Numbered from the stretch's first letter, positions 17,750-28,363 are shown. The stretch: 64,000 nucleotides of DNA from an uncultured Lentisphaeraceae bacterium (GCA_949289005.1 CASEMQ010000070.1:1-64000); one strand, 5' to 3'. Numbers and translations are program-made. Notes: generated by a model not told the origin, from the letters alone.

Positions 17750-20700
17750 ATGGCAACAGAGATTTTGGTCGGTCAAGAGGCGCTTTCGGCATTTCGCGTG
17801 GAGGCCTTGAAGAAGCGGTTGGCGGAGGTGGGCTTGGCCGATTGCGCGGTGCGGACGCGGTGGGTCTTCCCGATGGCGGTGGAGGGGGCGCTGTCGGCGG
17901 AGGCGCTGGCGAAGGCGAGGACGTTGCTGGATGCGGGCGATGCGCCGTTGCCGCGGGAGGGGTTTTTCGTGGCGCCGCGGCTGGGGACGATTTCGCCGTG
18001 GAGTTCGAAGGCGACGGATATCTTCCGGACGTGCCACGTGGCGGGCGTGGCGCGGGTGGAGCGCGCGATGCATGTGGCGTTGGGGTGGGGCGGGAAGACG
18101 CTGGGCATCGCCGATTTGGACGGCGCGGCACGGAACGTGCTGCACGACCGCATGATCGAGGGGCTGTTCACGGCGGAGGCGCTGGGGGGGCTTTTTGCGG
18201 AGGCGAAGCCGGCGCGCGGCAAGGTCTTTGACGTGTTGGGCGAGGGGCGCGCGGCGCTGGAACGGGCGAACCGTGAGATTGGTCTGGCGTTGAGCGACCC
18301 GGAAATCGATTATCTCCTCAACGCCTACACGGCGGCCAAGCGCAACCCGACGGACACGGAGCTGACGATGTTCGGCCAGGTGAACAGCGAGCATTGCCGC
18401 CACAAAATCTTCAACGCGAAGTGGATCATCGATGGCCGGGAGCGCGACCTCTCGCTCTTCGGCATGATCCGCAACACGCACACTTTGCACCCGGAAGGGA
18501 CGCAGGTGGCGTACAAGGACAATTCGGGCGTCATTGACGGTTTCAAGACGTTGGCCTTCCAAGCGGACCCGCGCGACAACGCGTATCGTTTCGCGGAGGA
18601 TCAGGTGGAGATGTTGATGAAGGTGGAGACGCACAACCACCCCACCGCCATCTCGCCCTTCCCGGGGGCGGCCACGGGCGTGGGCGGCGAAATCCGCGAC
18701 GAGAGCGCCACGGGCATCGGCAGCCGCACCAAGGCCGGCATTTGCGGCTTCTGCGTGAGCAACCTGGAAATCCCCGGCTTTCGTCAGCCGTGGGAGCGAG
18801 ACTTCGGCGAGAAGCCTGAGCGCCTGGCGCCCGCGCTGTCGATCATGTTGGAGGGCCCCATCGGCGGGGCGACCTTCGGGAACGAGTTCGGGCGGCCGCA
18901 GCTGTGCGGCTTCTTCCGCACGCTTGAGGAGGAGGCGGGCGGCAAGTATTGGGGCTACCACAAGCCGATTATGCTCGCGGGCGGCATGGGCAACATCCGA
19001 CACGATCAGGTGTTGAAGCGCGAGGTGCCGCCGCATGTGTTGGTGGCGCAGATCGGCGGGCCGGCCATGCGCATCGGCCTGGGCGGCGGCGCGGCCAGCT
19101 CGATGGCATCGGGCGCAAACGAGGCGAAGCTGGATTTCGATTCCGTTCAGCGCGGCAACGCGGAGATGCAGCGGCGTTGCCAGGGTGTCATCGATGCCTG
19201 CGTGGCCCTCGGCGCCTCCAACCCCATCCTCTCCATCCACGATATCGGCGCGGGCGGCCTCTCGAACGGCTGCCCGGAGTTGGTGGAGGCGACGGGCGCG
19301 AACTTTGAGTTGCGCACGGTGCACAACGAAGAGCCTTCGATGAGCCCGATGGAAATCTGGTGCTGCGAGGCGCAGGAGCGTTATGTGCTGGCCATCCGCG
19401 CGGAAGACCGCGTGCTCTTCGAGAGTTTCTGCGCGCGCGAGCGTTGCCCCGTGGCTTTCATCGGCGAGACGCGCGACGACGGCCGCATGGTGCTGCACGA
19501 CGCCCACTTTGGCGACAACCCCATCGACATGGACATCGCCACGCTCTTGGGCAAACCGCCGCGTATGGTGCGCGACGTCCGCCACGTGGCGTTGCCGCAA
19601 CGGCCGCTTGATTTGGCCGGCGTGACGCCCGCCGAGGCGCTCGGGCGCGTCCTGCGCTTCCCGGCCGTGGCCAACAAGACCTTTTTGGTGACCATCACCG
19701 ACCGCACCGTCACGGGCATGGTTCACCGCGACCAGATGGTGGGTAAGTATCAGTTGCCCATCGCCGACCACGCCGTCACCGTCACGGGCTACACCTGCCA
19801 CACCGGCGAGGCGATGGCCACCGGCGAGCGCACCCCCATCGCCATCGTGGACGCGCCGGCCTCCGCGCGTATGGCCGTGGGCGAAGCCATTCTCCAAATG
19901 GCCTCCGCCCCCATCGGGCCCATCGGCACAATCAAACTCTCCGCCAACTGGATGGCCGCCTGCGGCGAGGAGGGCGAGGACGCCCGCCTCTTTGACGCCG
20001 TGGAAGCCGTGGGCATGGACCTCTGCCCCGCGCTGGGCATCTGCATTCCTGTGGGCAAGGATTCGCTCTCCATGCGCACGGTCTGGACAGACAGCAGGGG
20101 GCAGGAACACCGCCAGGTGGGCCCTCTCTCGCTTATCGTCTCGGCCTTCGCCACCGTCACCGACGCGCGCCTCGACGTGACGCCCGACCTCAAGCCCGGC
20201 GTTTCGCGCCTTATGCTTATCGACCTTGGCCGGGGCAAGGATCGCCTGGGTGCCTCGGCATTGGCACAAGTCTACAACCAAATCGGCGACACCGTGCCCG
20301 ACGTGGCCGACGCCGCCGCGCTCCGAGCCTGCTTCGAGGCCATGCAGGAACTCGTGGCCAAGCGACTCATCCTGGCCTATCATGACCGTTCGGATGGCGG
20401 CGTGGCCGTCACCCTTGCCGAGATGGCGATGGCCGGCGGTATTGGCGTGGCCGTGAACCTGCGCGGTCGCGACGCGCTTGCCGCCCTCTTCAACGAGGAA
20501 CTCGGCGCGGTGCTTCAGGTGGCCGAGGCGAACGCCGCCGAGGTCGAGGCCGTCCTGGCCAAGCATGGCGTGCACGGCGAATGGATCGGCCTGACGCAAC
20601 CCGACCCCGTGCTTCAGGTGACGGTGAACGACGAACCCGCGCTCGACGAGACGCTCGCCTCCATCCGCTCGGCGTGGTCGGAGACGACCTATCAGATGCA

Positions 20701-21598
20701 GGCGTTGCGTGACAATCCCGCCTGTGCCAAGCAGGAGTTCCGGGTGGCCGGGCTGACGGACGACCCGGGACTGAACTTCCGCGTCACCTATCCGCTGAAC
20801 GCACCCACGCCCGCGCGCACGGTCTCGCCCAAGATCGCCATTCTGCGCGAAGAGGGCGTCAACGGCCACATCGAGATGGCCGCCGCCTTCACGCTCGCCG
20901 GCTTCGAGGCTATCGACGTCCACATGACCGACCTCTTGGCCGGGCGCGTGGACTTGGCGGGCTTCAAGGGGTTGGTGGCCTGCGGCGGCTTTTCGTACGG
21001 CGACGTGCTCGGCGCGGGGTCTGGCTGGGCGCGCGGCATCCTCTTCAATCCCGCGCTCAAGGCGATGTTCCAACGTTACTTCGAGCGGCCCGACACCTTC
21101 ACCCTCGGTGTCTGCAATGGTTGCCAAATGGTCGCCCAGCTCAAGTCTATCATTCCGGGTGCCGCGCACTGGCCGCGCTTCGTGCGCAACGCCTCCGAGC
21201 AGTTCGAGGGGCGTTACTGCACGCTCGAGGTGATGGAGTCGCCCAGCGTGTTGCTTCGCGGCATGGCCGGCAGCCGCCTGCCGATTGCCGTGGCGCATGG
21301 CGAGGGGCGCGTGGCCTTCGCGAACCCCGCCGACGCGGCCGCCGCGCGCGCCGCGCTCCGCTTCGTCGATGGCCGCGGCCAACCCACCGAGGTCTATCCG
21401 TGGAACCCTAACGGCTCCGCCGGCGGACTCTGCGGCTTTACTTCGGACGATGGCCGTGCCACAATCCTCATGCCGCACCCCGAGCGTTCCTTCCGCGCCA
21501 TCCAGCTCTCCTACGACGACGGCACCTTCGCCGGCGGCGAGGAGGGGCCGTGGATGCGCCTCTTCCGCAACGCCTACGCCTTCGCCACGCAAGCATGA
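17750..21598 (+). CDS. purL: Phosphoribosylformylglycinamidine synthase (FGAM synthetase), long form
   Basis: 1282 residues. Catalyses the fourth step of purine synthesis, FGAR plus glutamine plus ATP to FGAM. This is the long single-chain form that fuses the synthetase with its glutaminase, as in Proteobacteria and eukaryotes, rather than separate PurL, PurQ and PurS. Landmarks: [12 protein letters not shown] near 207, [20 protein letters not shown] near 290, a second AIRS-like half with [11 protein letters not shown] near 766, and a C-terminal class I glutaminase with nucleophile Cys1122 in GVCNGCQM and the PHPERSFR motif near the end. ATG 17750 is preferred (GAAGAGG 9 nt upstream); a TTG at 17723 in the same frame lacks a ribosome site. 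The stop overlaps the next start (ATGA). Confidence 0.97.
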   Translation: MATEILVGQEALSAFRVEALKKRLAEVGLADCAVRTRWVFPMAVEGALSAEALAKARTLLDAGDAPLPREGFFVAPRLGTISPWSSKATDIFRTCHVAGVARVERAMHVALGWGGKTLGIADLDGAARNVLHDRMIEGLFTAEALGGLFAEAKPARGKVFDVLGEGRAALERANREIGLALSDPEIDYLLNAYTAAKRNPTDTELTMFGQVNSEHCRHKIFNAKWIIDGRERDLSLFGMIRNTHTLHPEGTQVAYKDNSGVIDGFKTLAFQADPRDNAYRFAEDQVEMLMKVETHNHPTAISPFPGAATGVGGEIRDESATGIGSRTKAGICGFCVSNLEIPGFRQPWERDFGEKPERLAPALSIMLEGPIGGATFGNEFGRPQLCGFFRTLEEEAGGKYWGYHKPIMLAGGMGNIRHDQVLKREVPPHVLVAQIGGPAMRIGLGGGAASSMASGANEAKLDFDSVQRGNAEMQRRCQGVIDACVALGASNPILSIHDIGAGGLSNGCPELVEATGANFELRTVHNEEPSMSPMEIWCCEAQERYVLAIRAEDRVLFESFCARERCPVAFIGETRDDGRMVLHDAHFGDNPIDMDIATLLGKPPRMVRDVRHVALPQRPLDLAGVTPAEALGRVLRFPAVANKTFLVTITDRTVTGMVHRDQMVGKYQLPIADHAVTVTGYTCHTGEAMATGERTPIAIVDAPASARMAVGEAILQMASAPIGPIGTIKLSANWMAACGEEGEDARLFDAVEAVGMDLCPALGICIPVGKDSLSMRTVWTDSRGQEHRQVGPLSLIVSAFATVTDARLDVTPDLKPGVSRLMLIDLGRGKDRLGASALAQVYNQIGDTVPDVADAAALRACFEAMQELVAKRLILAYHDRSDGGVAVTLAEMAMAGGIGVAVNLRGRDALAALFNEELGAVLQVAEANAAEVEAVLAKHGVHGEWIGLTQPDPVLQVTVNDEPALDETLASIRSAWSETTYQMQALRDNPACAKQEFRVAGLTDDPGLNFRVTYPLNAPTPARTVSPKIAILREEGVNGHIEMAAAFTLAGFEAIDVHMTDLLAGRVDLAGFKGLVACGGFSYGDVLGAGSGWARGILFNPALKAMFQRYFERPDTFTLGVCNGCQMVAQLKSIIPGAAHWPRFVRNASEQFEGRYCTLEVMESPSVLLRGMAGSRLPIAVAHGEGRVAFANPADAAAARAALRFVDGRGQPTEVYPWNPNGSAGGLCGFTSDDGRATILMPHPERSFRAIQLSYDDGTFAGGEEGPWMRLFRNAYAFATQA

Positions 21599-22500
21599 AA
21601 CGGTTCCTCGCCTTTTTCCTGAGCCTCTGCGCGGGGGTCGCCGCCCGGGCGGACCTCGTTGCCGACCACGCCGCGCGGATGCGGGTACTTTACGGCGACA
21701 AGCCGACGCCCGCACTCTTCCGCGAGTATGTCGCGCCGCTGACCTCGTTGGGCGAGACGCCCGTCGATTGGCTCCCCGTCCTGCGGCCGATCGCGCTGGA
21801 CATCACGGCCGGCGCGAAGACGCCGCTGGAGGCGGCCATGCGCCTCAACCGCCACCTCTGGAAGCGCGTGGGCGTGATTTACTCCACCAAGCGCGACAAG
21901 GCCAACCAAGACCCGCTCCACTCCATGCGCATCGGCCAGGCCTCGTGCTCCGGGCTTTCCATCCTGCTCGCGGATGCCTGCCGCAGCGTGGGCATCCCTG
22001 CGCGGTTGGTGGGGTGTCAGTGGCGTGCCAAACCCGGCAACCACACGTGGATCGAGGTCTGGAGCGAGGGTGCGTGGCACCCGCTCGGCGCCTTCGAGGT
22101 CTGCCCGCCCGACAAACTTTGGTTCCTGGCCGACGCCGCCGGCGCCACGGACGACGACCCGCGCTATGCCATCTACGCCACGCGCGCCACCCCCAACGCC
22201 GAGGGCACCGTCTTCTACGGCTGGGGCGTGCCCGCCGACCGCGTGACCGCGCGTTATGCCCGCAAGGCGCCCGAACCCGCCGGCGTGCGCGTCCACATCG
22301 CCGCCGAGCGCGCCGGTGCGCGCGTGGCCGTGCCCTTCACCTGCGCGGGCAAACGCTTCGTCACGCCCGGTCCCCTTCAAGACTTGAACGACTACGCCAC
22401 GCTCACCTTCCCCTCCAACCAAACCTTCACGATTGAGATGGAGGGGCGCACCTTCACGCACCGCGCCGAGCCGGGTGCCATCTACGTGGAACGTTTATGA
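21595..22500 (+). CDS. Secreted transglutaminase-like protein
   Basis: 301 residues with a signal peptide ([19 protein letters not shown]). A papain-like/transglutaminase core is visible: the putative nucleophile Cys in [20 protein letters not shown] near residue 123 and the catalytic His in NHTWIEVW near 158. The following strand reads WHPLGAFEV; the classical Asp position is taken by Gly, a pattern (LGA.E) that I recall in related periplasmic transglutaminase-like proteins, so activity is uncertain. The remaining C-terminal 90 residues look like a beta domain. It may act as a peptidase, a crosslinker or a non-catalytic binding protein in the periplasm. It overlaps purL and the following membrane protein gene by 4 bases each, so the three are coupled, though no functional link is evident. 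Confidence 0.78.
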   Translation: MKRFLAFFLSLCAGVAARADLVADHAARMRVLYGDKPTPALFREYVAPLTSLGETPVDWLPVLRPIALDITAGAKTPLEAAMRLNRHLWKRVGVIYSTKRDKANQDPLHSMRIGQASCSGLSILLADACRSVGIPARLVGCQWRAKPGNHTWIEVWSEGAWHPLGAFEVCPPDKLWFLADAAGATDDDPRYAIYATRATPNAEGTVFYGWGVPADRVTARYARKAPEPAGVRVHIAAERAGARVAVPFTCAGKRFVTPGPLQDLNDYATLTFPSNQTFTIEMEGRTFTHRAEPGAIYVERL

Positions 22501-23864
22501 CCGCGACCGTACCGGACAAGTTTGTCTTCTCCGCGTGGAACGCCACGCGCTTTTTTGTGCCATTGTTCCTGCAGGCGGCCAGCCAGTCGCTCACCTATCC
22601 GCTGGTGGGCATCGTGGTGGCGCACGGGCCCGGCGGCCCGGCGGAGTTCTCGGCCTTCTCGCAAGGGTTCATGATCATGTTCCTGCTCGGCACCATCGGT
22701 TTTGGGCTGGTGACCACGGGCATGGTTTACGCCAAGGATCGTTTGGGCTATCTGCGCTTCCGCAAGGTGAACGGCATCATCATGCTCATCGAGGCGCTCA
22801 TGCAGGTGGTGCTGGTGTTGCCGGTGCTCGCGCCGTTCGTCTTCGGGCGGCTCTTGGGGCTGGAGGGCGCGCAGCTGGAAATTGCCCGCTGGTCAATGCT
22901 CTGCGGCCTGCCTGCGCAGATGGGCTTCATGCTGCGCAACGTGCCTCAAGTGCTGCTCTACAATGACCACGCCACGGGTGTCGCCAACATGGCCACCATC
23001 CTGCGCATTATCCTCACGGCCATCCTGGCGCCCATCTTCTATTTCTTTGGCCTGGTGGGCTGGCAGTGGGGTTGCGTCTGCCTCACCCTGCCGGTCTTCC
23101 TGGAGGCGTTTGTCATGTGGTGGGTGGCGCGCCCTTATGTCCGCCGCCTGCCGCTTATCGACCGCGCCGGCGAACGGGCCTCCGTCTTCGAGATTTTCCT
23201 CTTCAACATCCCGCTCTCCCTGGGCGGCACGTTGCTCTCCCTCTCGGTTTTCATGCTCAACGCCATCATCAATCGTGCCGAGAACGGCCCGGCCATGCTT
23301 GCCATCCACCTGGTGGCCATCGGCCTCATCAACCCCGTCTCCTTCGGTGCGCTCCGTAACCAAGCCGTCGCCATCGGCTTCCCGCAGCGCGACCTCGCCG
23401 ATCAGCGTACCTTCGTCTTCGCCTTGGCCACGGGTTTCGTGTTGGCGGCGTTGCTCTTGCCGCTCACCATCCCGGCGGTGGGCGATTGGTATTTCTGCAC
23501 CATCCAGAACCTTTCCCCCGAGCAAGGCGACCTCGCGCGGCAAGTCATCTGGTGGGCCCTGCCGTTCCTGGTCTTCCAGGCCGTCCGCGGACACGCCGAG
23601 GGCCTTGCGGCCTACCGTCACCGCCCCAACGCGGTCCTCGCCGGGCAGGCGGTCTTCTTTGGCGTGTTGGTGGTCGTCCTCCTCGCGCTCTTCCACTTTG
23701 GCGTCTCCGGCCACGTGATGGGCATCATCGCCCTGCTGTGCGCCTCCGTCGCCACCTTCCTCACCATCCGCTTGGGCTTGGCCTTGGCCTGGATCGAGGC
23801 CGACCCCGCCTTCCCCAAGGGCGGCGACGTCAGCCGACAGCCGCCCACCTGGAATCGCCACTGA
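22497..23864 (+). CDS. MATE/MOP-like multidrug or lipid flippase-type membrane protein
   Basis: 455 residues with about twelve hydrophobic helices in two six-helix halves (first half about 20-215, second about 235-440), the layout of the MOP flippase superfamily (MATE, Wzx-like). Recognisable pieces include LFLQAASQSLTYPLVG near the start, a central loop with Arg/Asp, and NPVSFGALRNQAVAIG in the second half. The position of a conserved Asp/Glu that would define Na+/H+ coupling is not clear. The substrate cannot be assigned. The start overlaps the stop of the transglutaminase-like gene (ATGA). About 100 nt separate it from the pfk gene, which has its own promoter, so this gene probably ends the purL transcript. 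Confidence 0.72.
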   Translation: MTATVPDKFVFSAWNATRFFVPLFLQAASQSLTYPLVGIVVAHGPGGPAEFSAFSQGFMIMFLLGTIGFGLVTTGMVYAKDRLGYLRFRKVNGIIMLIEALMQVVLVLPVLAPFVFGRLLGLEGAQLEIARWSMLCGLPAQMGFMLRNVPQVLLYNDHATGVANMATILRIILTAILAPIFYFFGLVGWQWGCVCLTLPVFLEAFVMWWVARPYVRRLPLIDRAGERASVFEIFLFNIPLSLGGTLLSLSVFMLNAIINRAENGPAMLAIHLVAIGLINPVSFGALRNQAVAIGFPQRDLADQRTFVFALATGFVLAALLLPLTIPAVGDWYFCTIQNLSPEQGDLARQVIWWALPFLVFQAVRGHAEGLAAYRHRPNAVLAGQAVFFGVLVVVLLALFHFGVSGHVMGIIALLCASVATFLTIRLGLALAWIEADPAFPKGGDVSRQPPTWNRH

Positions 23865-23881
23865 CGCCGCGCCGCGCGGAT

Positions 23882-23910
23882 TTGACTGTACGACCGAGAA
23901 ACCGTATAAT
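23882..23910 (+). promoter_or_regulatory. Sigma-70-type promoter of the phosphofructokinase gene
   Basis: TTGACT (23882-23887), 17-bp spacer, TATAAT (23905-23910). This is the closest match to the full consensus in the window, fitting a strongly expressed glycolytic gene. Leader of about 45 nt. Confidence 0.8.
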
Positions 23911-23961
23911 AGAGCCCCAACTTGCCCCTCATAGGGCTGGCACACGAGAGGAACACCTTCT

Positions 23962-25332
23962 ATGGCTTCGCTGTTTGAGCGTATCTTCGACGACCCTTCC
24001 AAGTTCACCTTCATCACTGAAAACCTCGGTGAATGCAAGGTCGATTCCCCCGTCCGCAACACCACGTTCGTCGATGACGACGATTTGTATTCCCTGTTGA
24101 GCGTCCGCGCGGGCTATGTGCACGAGTTCGTGAAGAAATATGGCGCCGTCCCGAAGCTGGAGAGTGCGGGCCCCCATCGCAAGATTTTCCACGACCCCTC
24201 CTGCACGCGCGCCGCAATCGTCACCGCGGGCGGCCTTTGCCCCGGCCTCAACAACGTCATTAAGGGGCTTGTCGAGGTGCTCACCTTCGGCTACGGCATC
24301 AAGACCATCTACGGCTTCCGCTACGGCTACGCCGGCCTGGTTCCCGAGTTCGGTTACGAGCCCATGTTGCTCACCCCCGACAAGGTGGACACCATCCATG
24401 AGTGGGGCGGCACCCTCCTCGGCTCCTCCCGTGGCCAGCAGGACACCTCGCGCATGGTCGACACCCTCGAGCGCATGGGCATCAACGTCTTCTTCGCCAT
24501 CGGCGGCGATGGCTCGCTCCGTTGCGCCCGCGACGTCTCCAACGAATGCCGCCGCCGCGGCCTCAAAATCTCCGTCGTCGGCATCCCGAAGACGATTGAC
24601 AATGACCTTCACTTCGTCGGCCGCACCTTCGGCTTCGAGACCGCCGTCGCAGCGGCCGTCCCCGCCATCCGCTCCGCCCACTCCGAGGCGCTCGGCGCGC
24701 ACTACGGCATCGGCTTGGTCAAGCTGATGGGCCGTGACTCCGGCTTCATCGCCGCCTACGCCACGCTGGCCAACCCCGTGGTCAACTTCTGCCTCATCCC
24801 CGAGCAACCCTTCACCGTCGATGGCGAACACGGCCTGCTCGCCGCGTTGGAGCGCCGCTTCGCCTCCGGCAAGAGCCACGCCGTCATCGTCGTTGCCGAA
24901 GGCGCCGGCCAAGAACTCATGGACGGCGAAGTCAAGAAAGACGCCTCCGGCAACATCCTCAAAAAAGACATCGGCGAGTTCCTCAAAAATCGCATCCTCG
25001 ACCACTTCAAGGCTCGCAAGGAGGACGTCACGGTCAAGTACATCGACCCCTCCTACACCATCCGCTCCTGCCCGGCCGACGCCTCCGACGCCGTGCTTTG
25101 CTACCGCCTCGCCCGTATGGCCGCACACGCTGCGATGGCCGGTCGCACCAATTGTGTCGTTGGCCGCCTGAACGACGATTACTCCCTTGTGCCGATCCCG
25201 TTGGCCACCATCGAGCGCCGCAAGGTCGAGCTCACCTCCAACCTTTGGGCATCCGTGCTCGACGCCACCGGCCAAGAGTTCTATCTCAACCCCGAGACCT
25301 CCAAGACCCCCGGGGCCCTCTACGCGCCCTGA
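23962..25332 (+). CDS. 6-phosphofructokinase, probably ATP-dependent, long clade
   Basis: 456 residues; ATG 23962 follows GAGAGGAA. Phosphorylates fructose 6-phosphate to the 1,6-bisphosphate in glycolysis. The nucleotide motif TAGGLCPGLNNV lies near residue 90, GGDGS near 181-185, PKTIDND near 209-215 and GRDSGFIA near 257. Two diagnostic positions read Gly184 (as in ATP enzymes) and Lys210 (as in PPi enzymes). This Gly/Lys mix is typical of the long ATP-dependent clade that includes plant and trypanosome PFKs, so ATP use is likely though not certain. The 90-residue N-terminal extension before the first glycine loop also fits this clade. It is a single-gene transcript: its own promoter upstream and a strong terminator downstream. 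Confidence 0.92.
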   Translation: MASLFERIFDDPSKFTFITENLGECKVDSPVRNTTFVDDDDLYSLLSVRAGYVHEFVKKYGAVPKLESAGPHRKIFHDPSCTRAAIVTAGGLCPGLNNVIKGLVEVLTFGYGIKTIYGFRYGYAGLVPEFGYEPMLLTPDKVDTIHEWGGTLLGSSRGQQDTSRMVDTLERMGINVFFAIGGDGSLRCARDVSNECRRRGLKISVVGIPKTIDNDLHFVGRTFGFETAVAAAVPAIRSAHSEALGAHYGIGLVKLMGRDSGFIAAYATLANPVVNFCLIPEQPFTVDGEHGLLAALERRFASGKSHAVIVVAEGAGQELMDGEVKKDASGNILKKDIGEFLKNRILDHFKARKEDVTVKYIDPSYTIRSCPADASDAVLCYRLARMAAHAAMAGRTNCVVGRLNDDYSLVPIPLATIERRKVELTSNLWASVLDATGQEFYLNPETSKTPGALYAP

Positions 25333-25337
25333 CGCGC

Positions 25338-25393
25338 CGAAGACAAAAAAGCCCCCGCCCGCGACCGCGGACGGGGGCCTTTTTTGTCTTCGC
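25338..25393. terminator. Bidirectional rho-independent terminator after pfk
   Basis: A near-perfect inverted repeat: CGAAGACAAAAAAG then GCCCCCGCCCGCG with loop and GCGGACGGGGGC, then CTTTTTTGTCTTCG. GC-rich stem flanked by A6 and T6, so it can stop transcription on both strands. Confidence 0.9.
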
Positions 25394-25468
25394 GTCACAC
25401 CTCGCGCGTACCCCTCGCCCAAGCCCATCCGCCCGCCCAATCACGCCATGCGCGCCTACCGGTCGAAC

Positions 25469-25633
25469 TTGTCGATAACTTTCGCGAAATGGTTGATAAC
25501 CTATTGAAAGCGAGAGGGGCGGGGGGCGGTCAAAAAACCTTTTTTCAATCAGGGAGCGGGGTCATTTTCCGGGATACGCCGTACCTCGGGTTGAGACGCG
25601 CCGTCTCTCACCCCAAGGCACGCCGCATCCCGG
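25469..25633 (+). repeat. 165-bp palindromic intergenic repeat, copy B
   Basis: Plus-strand copy. It starts TTGTCGATAACTTTCGCGAA, then GGTTGATAACC and ATTGAAAG units, then the conserved core at 25540-25587. The terminal palindrome is partly eroded on the outer arms, but an inner perfect stem GAGACG/CGTCTC is present. It lies 179 bases before the pyrF start. Confidence 0.85.
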
Positions 25634-25741
25634 AGAGGGGCGGTCGGGGACTTTTCGACAAGCGGGCGGCTCCCATCGCACACACAAAAGACAATTTCCG
25701 GCTTAAATACATCGTGTCGTTGTTGGGTAAGGGCGCGGCGG

Positions 25742-25770
25742 TTGCGCTTCAGGGGGCGATTTGGGATAAT
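25742..25770 (+). promoter_or_regulatory. Promoter of pyrF
   Basis: TTGCGC (25742-25747), 17-bp spacer, GATAAT (25765-25770), 41 nt before the ATG. Confidence 0.6.
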
Positions 25771-25811
25771 AAGCATGTTTTCGTTTGTTTTTCATCCGGA
25801 GGAAAGACGCA

Positions 25812-26531
25812 ATGGCAGACTTGATCGTGGCGTTGGACGTGCCGACGCGGCAACAGGTGACCGAAACCTTGGCGCGTCTCGGCGACGCTGTGGACTTTTA
25901 CAAAATCGGCCTGGAACTCTACTCGGCCGAGGGACCCGACGTGGTGCGACTGGTGAAAGACGCCGGCAAACGCGTCTTCCTTGACCTGAAACTTCACGAC
26001 ATCCCGCGAACCGTCGAGCGCGCCGTGAAGGCGATTGGCGGCTTGGGCGTGGATTTGGCCACCATCCACGCGAGCGGCGGGCGGGCGATGATCCGCGCCG
26101 CGGCAGACGCGGCGGCCACTTTCGGCGCAGCCGCGCCCAAAATCCTCGCCGTAACCTGCCTGACCTCGCTGGATCAGACGGATTTGGACGACTTGGGCAT
26201 TGGGCGCGACATGGCCGCGCAGGTGGAGGCGCTGGGGGTGTTGGCGGTGACGAACGGTGCGGATGGCATCGTCTGCTCGCCCCGTGAGGTGGCGGCGATG
26301 AACCGCGCACTCGTGCCGGCGGCGCTTGGACGGCGCATCGTTTTCGTTACGCCCGGCGTGCGTCCCGCGGGCGCGGCGGTGGGCGACCAAAAGCGCGTGG
26401 CCACGCCCGCGGGGGCGGTCCGCGACGGCGCGACCCACCTGGTGGTGGGGCGCCCCATTCTGGAAGCCCCGGATCCAGCGGCCGCGGCGCGTGCCATTCG
26501 CGCCGAAATGGATGCCGTCTGCGCGCAATGA
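25812..26531 (+). CDS. pyrF: Orotidine 5'-phosphate decarboxylase
   Basis: 239 residues; ATG 25812 with GGAGG 9 nt upstream. Converts OMP to UMP, the last step of de novo pyrimidine synthesis. The N-terminal strand reads LIVALDVP. The catalytic tetrad motif DLKLHDIPRTV is at about residues 58-68 and the phosphate-binding end is present as FVTPGVRP near 178 and HLVVGRPI near 212. Length and motif order fit the short bacterial PyrF group. It starts a run of rightward genes reaching waaA, with ATGA overlap to the next gene. Confidence 0.96.
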   Translation: MADLIVALDVPTRQQVTETLARLGDAVDFYKIGLELYSAEGPDVVRLVKDAGKRVFLDLKLHDIPRTVERAVKAIGGLGVDLATIHASGGRAMIRAAADAAATFGAAAPKILAVTCLTSLDQTDLDDLGIGRDMAAQVEALGVLAVTNGADGIVCSPREVAAMNRALVPAALGRRIVFVTPGVRPAGAAVGDQKRVATPAGAVRDGATHLVVGRPILEAPDPAAAARAIRAEMDAVCAQ

Positions 26532-26974
26532 GCAAAAAAGGCGGGGATTATGTCTCGCGCGGGGCGGCCATCCCCCCCACGCGCGCGGCGATGCCGGCGC
26601 CGGGGGCACCGTTTCCCCGGCGGGCGCGGTCGAACTTTGCCCCGGCCGACCTGCCCCGCGATTGGGGCATGGCGGGCGCGGTGGGCGCCTACGAGGTGCC
26701 GCCGTTGGCCGAGTCCGCGCAGGCCGCCTTCGATGGGCTGGCCAAGCATTTGCGCGCGGATCCGCTCGCGGCGATCGAGGCGGCGCTGAATGTGACGCTC
26801 ATGCCCGCCGAACGCCGCCGCGTGACGGCGGAGTCCTTCGCGAACGGCGTGCTGACGCTGGGGTTGGCGCGGCGGGCGGATGCCTTCGTCGCGGGGCGTG
26901 TCTGGGTGCCGCGCCTGCAGGCCGAGCTGGCGCCCACCCTCGGGCGTATCGTCATTCGCCTGACCTATCGTTGA
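26528..26974 (+). CDS. Small DUF721/DciA-like protein (tentative)
   Basis: 148 residues; ATG 26528 overlaps the pyrF stop. The first 60 residues are Pro/Ala/Arg-rich and likely disordered. The C-terminal 85 residues show a helix followed by a pattern FANGVLTLGLARRADAFVAG and then LQAELAPTLGRIVIRLTY. This resembles the DUF721 fold, whose members include DciA, a loader or companion of the replicative helicase DnaB. The match is by eye only and weak. Being wedged between pyrF and waaA does not help assign it. It may equally be a lineage-specific protein. Confidence 0.6.
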   Translation: MSKKGGDYVSRGAAIPPTRAAMPAPGAPFPRRARSNFAPADLPRDWGMAGAVGAYEVPPLAESAQAAFDGLAKHLRADPLAAIEAALNVTLMPAERRRVTAESFANGVLTLGLARRADAFVAGRVWVPRLQAELAPTLGRIVIRLTYR

Positions 26975-26986
26975 GTTTCCCTTGCC

Positions 26987-28291
26987 ATGAAATGGACACT
27001 CTATAACATTCTCTTTGCCATCGCCTACGCGGCGATGATGCCCAAGTTCCTGGTGCGCATGGCGCGGCGTGGCGGCTATGCCAATCGTTTCGCGGATCGC
27101 TTCGGGCGTTACCCGGCCGACATCCTGGCGCGTCTGCGCGATGGCACGTCGCGCGTTTGGGTGCACGCCGTTTCGGTGGGCGAGGTGGCCGTGGCGGGGC
27201 AACTGATGGCCGAACTTCGCCGCCAACGCCCCGGCGTAGCCTTCGTGCTCTCCGTCACCAGCAGCACGGGCTGGACGCAGGCGCAACGGCAGACTGGGCC
27301 CGGCGACGTGCTGATTTACGCGCCGCTCGACTATCCCGGGTGCGTGCGCCGCGCCGTGCGCGCCATCGCCCCCGCCGCCTACGTGATCACCGAGACGGAG
27401 TTGTGGCCCAACGTCATTCGTTGTGTCACCGCCGCCGGCGCGCCGGCTTTCTTGGTGAACGCGCGCATTTCCGACCGCAGCGCACCGGGCTATCGCCGCC
27501 TGCGCGGCTGGTTCGGCCCCGTGCTCAACCTGCTTGGCCACGTTTACGCGCAGTCCGACCTTGATGCCGCGCGCCTCACGGATGCCGGGTGCGAGGCCGC
27601 GCGCATCACCGTCACCGGCACCATGAAGTTCGACGTCGCCCACCGCGCCCCGGACAAGGAGGCCGCCTTGCGCGCCTACCTCACGGCCGCCGGCGTCGCG
27701 CCCGACGCGCCCATCCTGCTCGGCGGCTCAACCTGGCCGGGCGAGGATGCCTTCCTGCTTGACGTTTACCGCCAGGCGTTGGCCGTCGCCCCGCGTCTGC
27801 GCCTTGTCATCGTGCCGCGCCACTTCGAGAAGGCCGACGCGGTCGAGGCCGCCATCCGCGCGGCGGGCTTTCCCTGTCTGCGCAAGTCGCGCGCGCCAAC
27901 CCCCGCGCCGCAACCGGGGGACGCCGTGATTTTGGCCGACACCACGGGCGAACTCATGGGCTTTTATGGCCTCGCCACCGTCACCTTCGTGGGCAAGAGC
28001 CTCTTCGAGAAAGGCGGCCAAAACATGATCGAGCCCTGCCTCTGCGGGTGCGCCACGGTCGTCGGCCCCCACACCGAGAACTTCCGCCCCGTGATGAGCG
28101 ACCTGCTCGCCCAAGACGCCGTGCGCCAAGGCCGTGACCCCGCCGAAGCCGGGGCCATCCTTCTGCGCCTTCTCGCCCACCCGGACGAGGCCGCCGCGTT
28201 GGGCGCCCGCGCCGCCCGCGCCGTCGAACGCCGCCGCGGCGCCACCCCGTGCATCGCCCGCGAAATCCTCGCCCGTCTCGACAACGCGTGA
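26987..28291 (+). CDS. waaA: 3-deoxy-D-manno-octulosonic acid (Kdo) transferase
   Basis: 434 residues. Adds Kdo from CMP-Kdo to lipid A precursors at the inner face of the cytoplasmic membrane, committing the cell to LPS. An N-terminal anchor (LYNILFAIAYAAMMPKFL) precedes a GT-B glycosyltransferase fold. The catalytic base motif WVHAVSVGEV is at about 57-66. Other landmarks are ETELWPN near 137, VNARISDRS near 156 and the C-terminal nucleotide-sugar half with GGQNMIEPCLCG near 345. This gene is good evidence for an LPS-type outer membrane. It lies 12 nt after the small DUF721-like gene and is probably co-transcribed with pyrF. Confidence 0.94.
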   Translation: MKWTLYNILFAIAYAAMMPKFLVRMARRGGYANRFADRFGRYPADILARLRDGTSRVWVHAVSVGEVAVAGQLMAELRRQRPGVAFVLSVTSSTGWTQAQRQTGPGDVLIYAPLDYPGCVRRAVRAIAPAAYVITETELWPNVIRCVTAAGAPAFLVNARISDRSAPGYRRLRGWFGPVLNLLGHVYAQSDLDAARLTDAGCEAARITVTGTMKFDVAHRAPDKEAALRAYLTAAGVAPDAPILLGGSTWPGEDAFLLDVYRQALAVAPRLRLVIVPRHFEKADAVEAAIRAAGFPCLRKSRAPTPAPQPGDAVILADTTGELMGFYGLATVTFVGKSLFEKGGQNMIEPCLCGCATVVGPHTENFRPVMSDLLAQDAVRQGRDPAEAGAILLRLLAHPDEAAALGARAARAVERRRGATPCIAREILARLDNA

Positions 28292-28363
28292 CGCGTGGGC
28301 GGCAGACGGCACGTAACCGACACGCTCCTGGGACGCGATCGCAAACGCCCGGAGGGGCGAATG

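Larger units (their letters stand above)
25394..25811. other. Intergenic region between pfk terminator and pyrF
   Basis: 418 bases with no credible gene. It holds repeat copy B (25469-25633), an unassigned stretch 25634-25740, and the pyrF promoter and ribosome-binding site. Confidence 0.7.
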
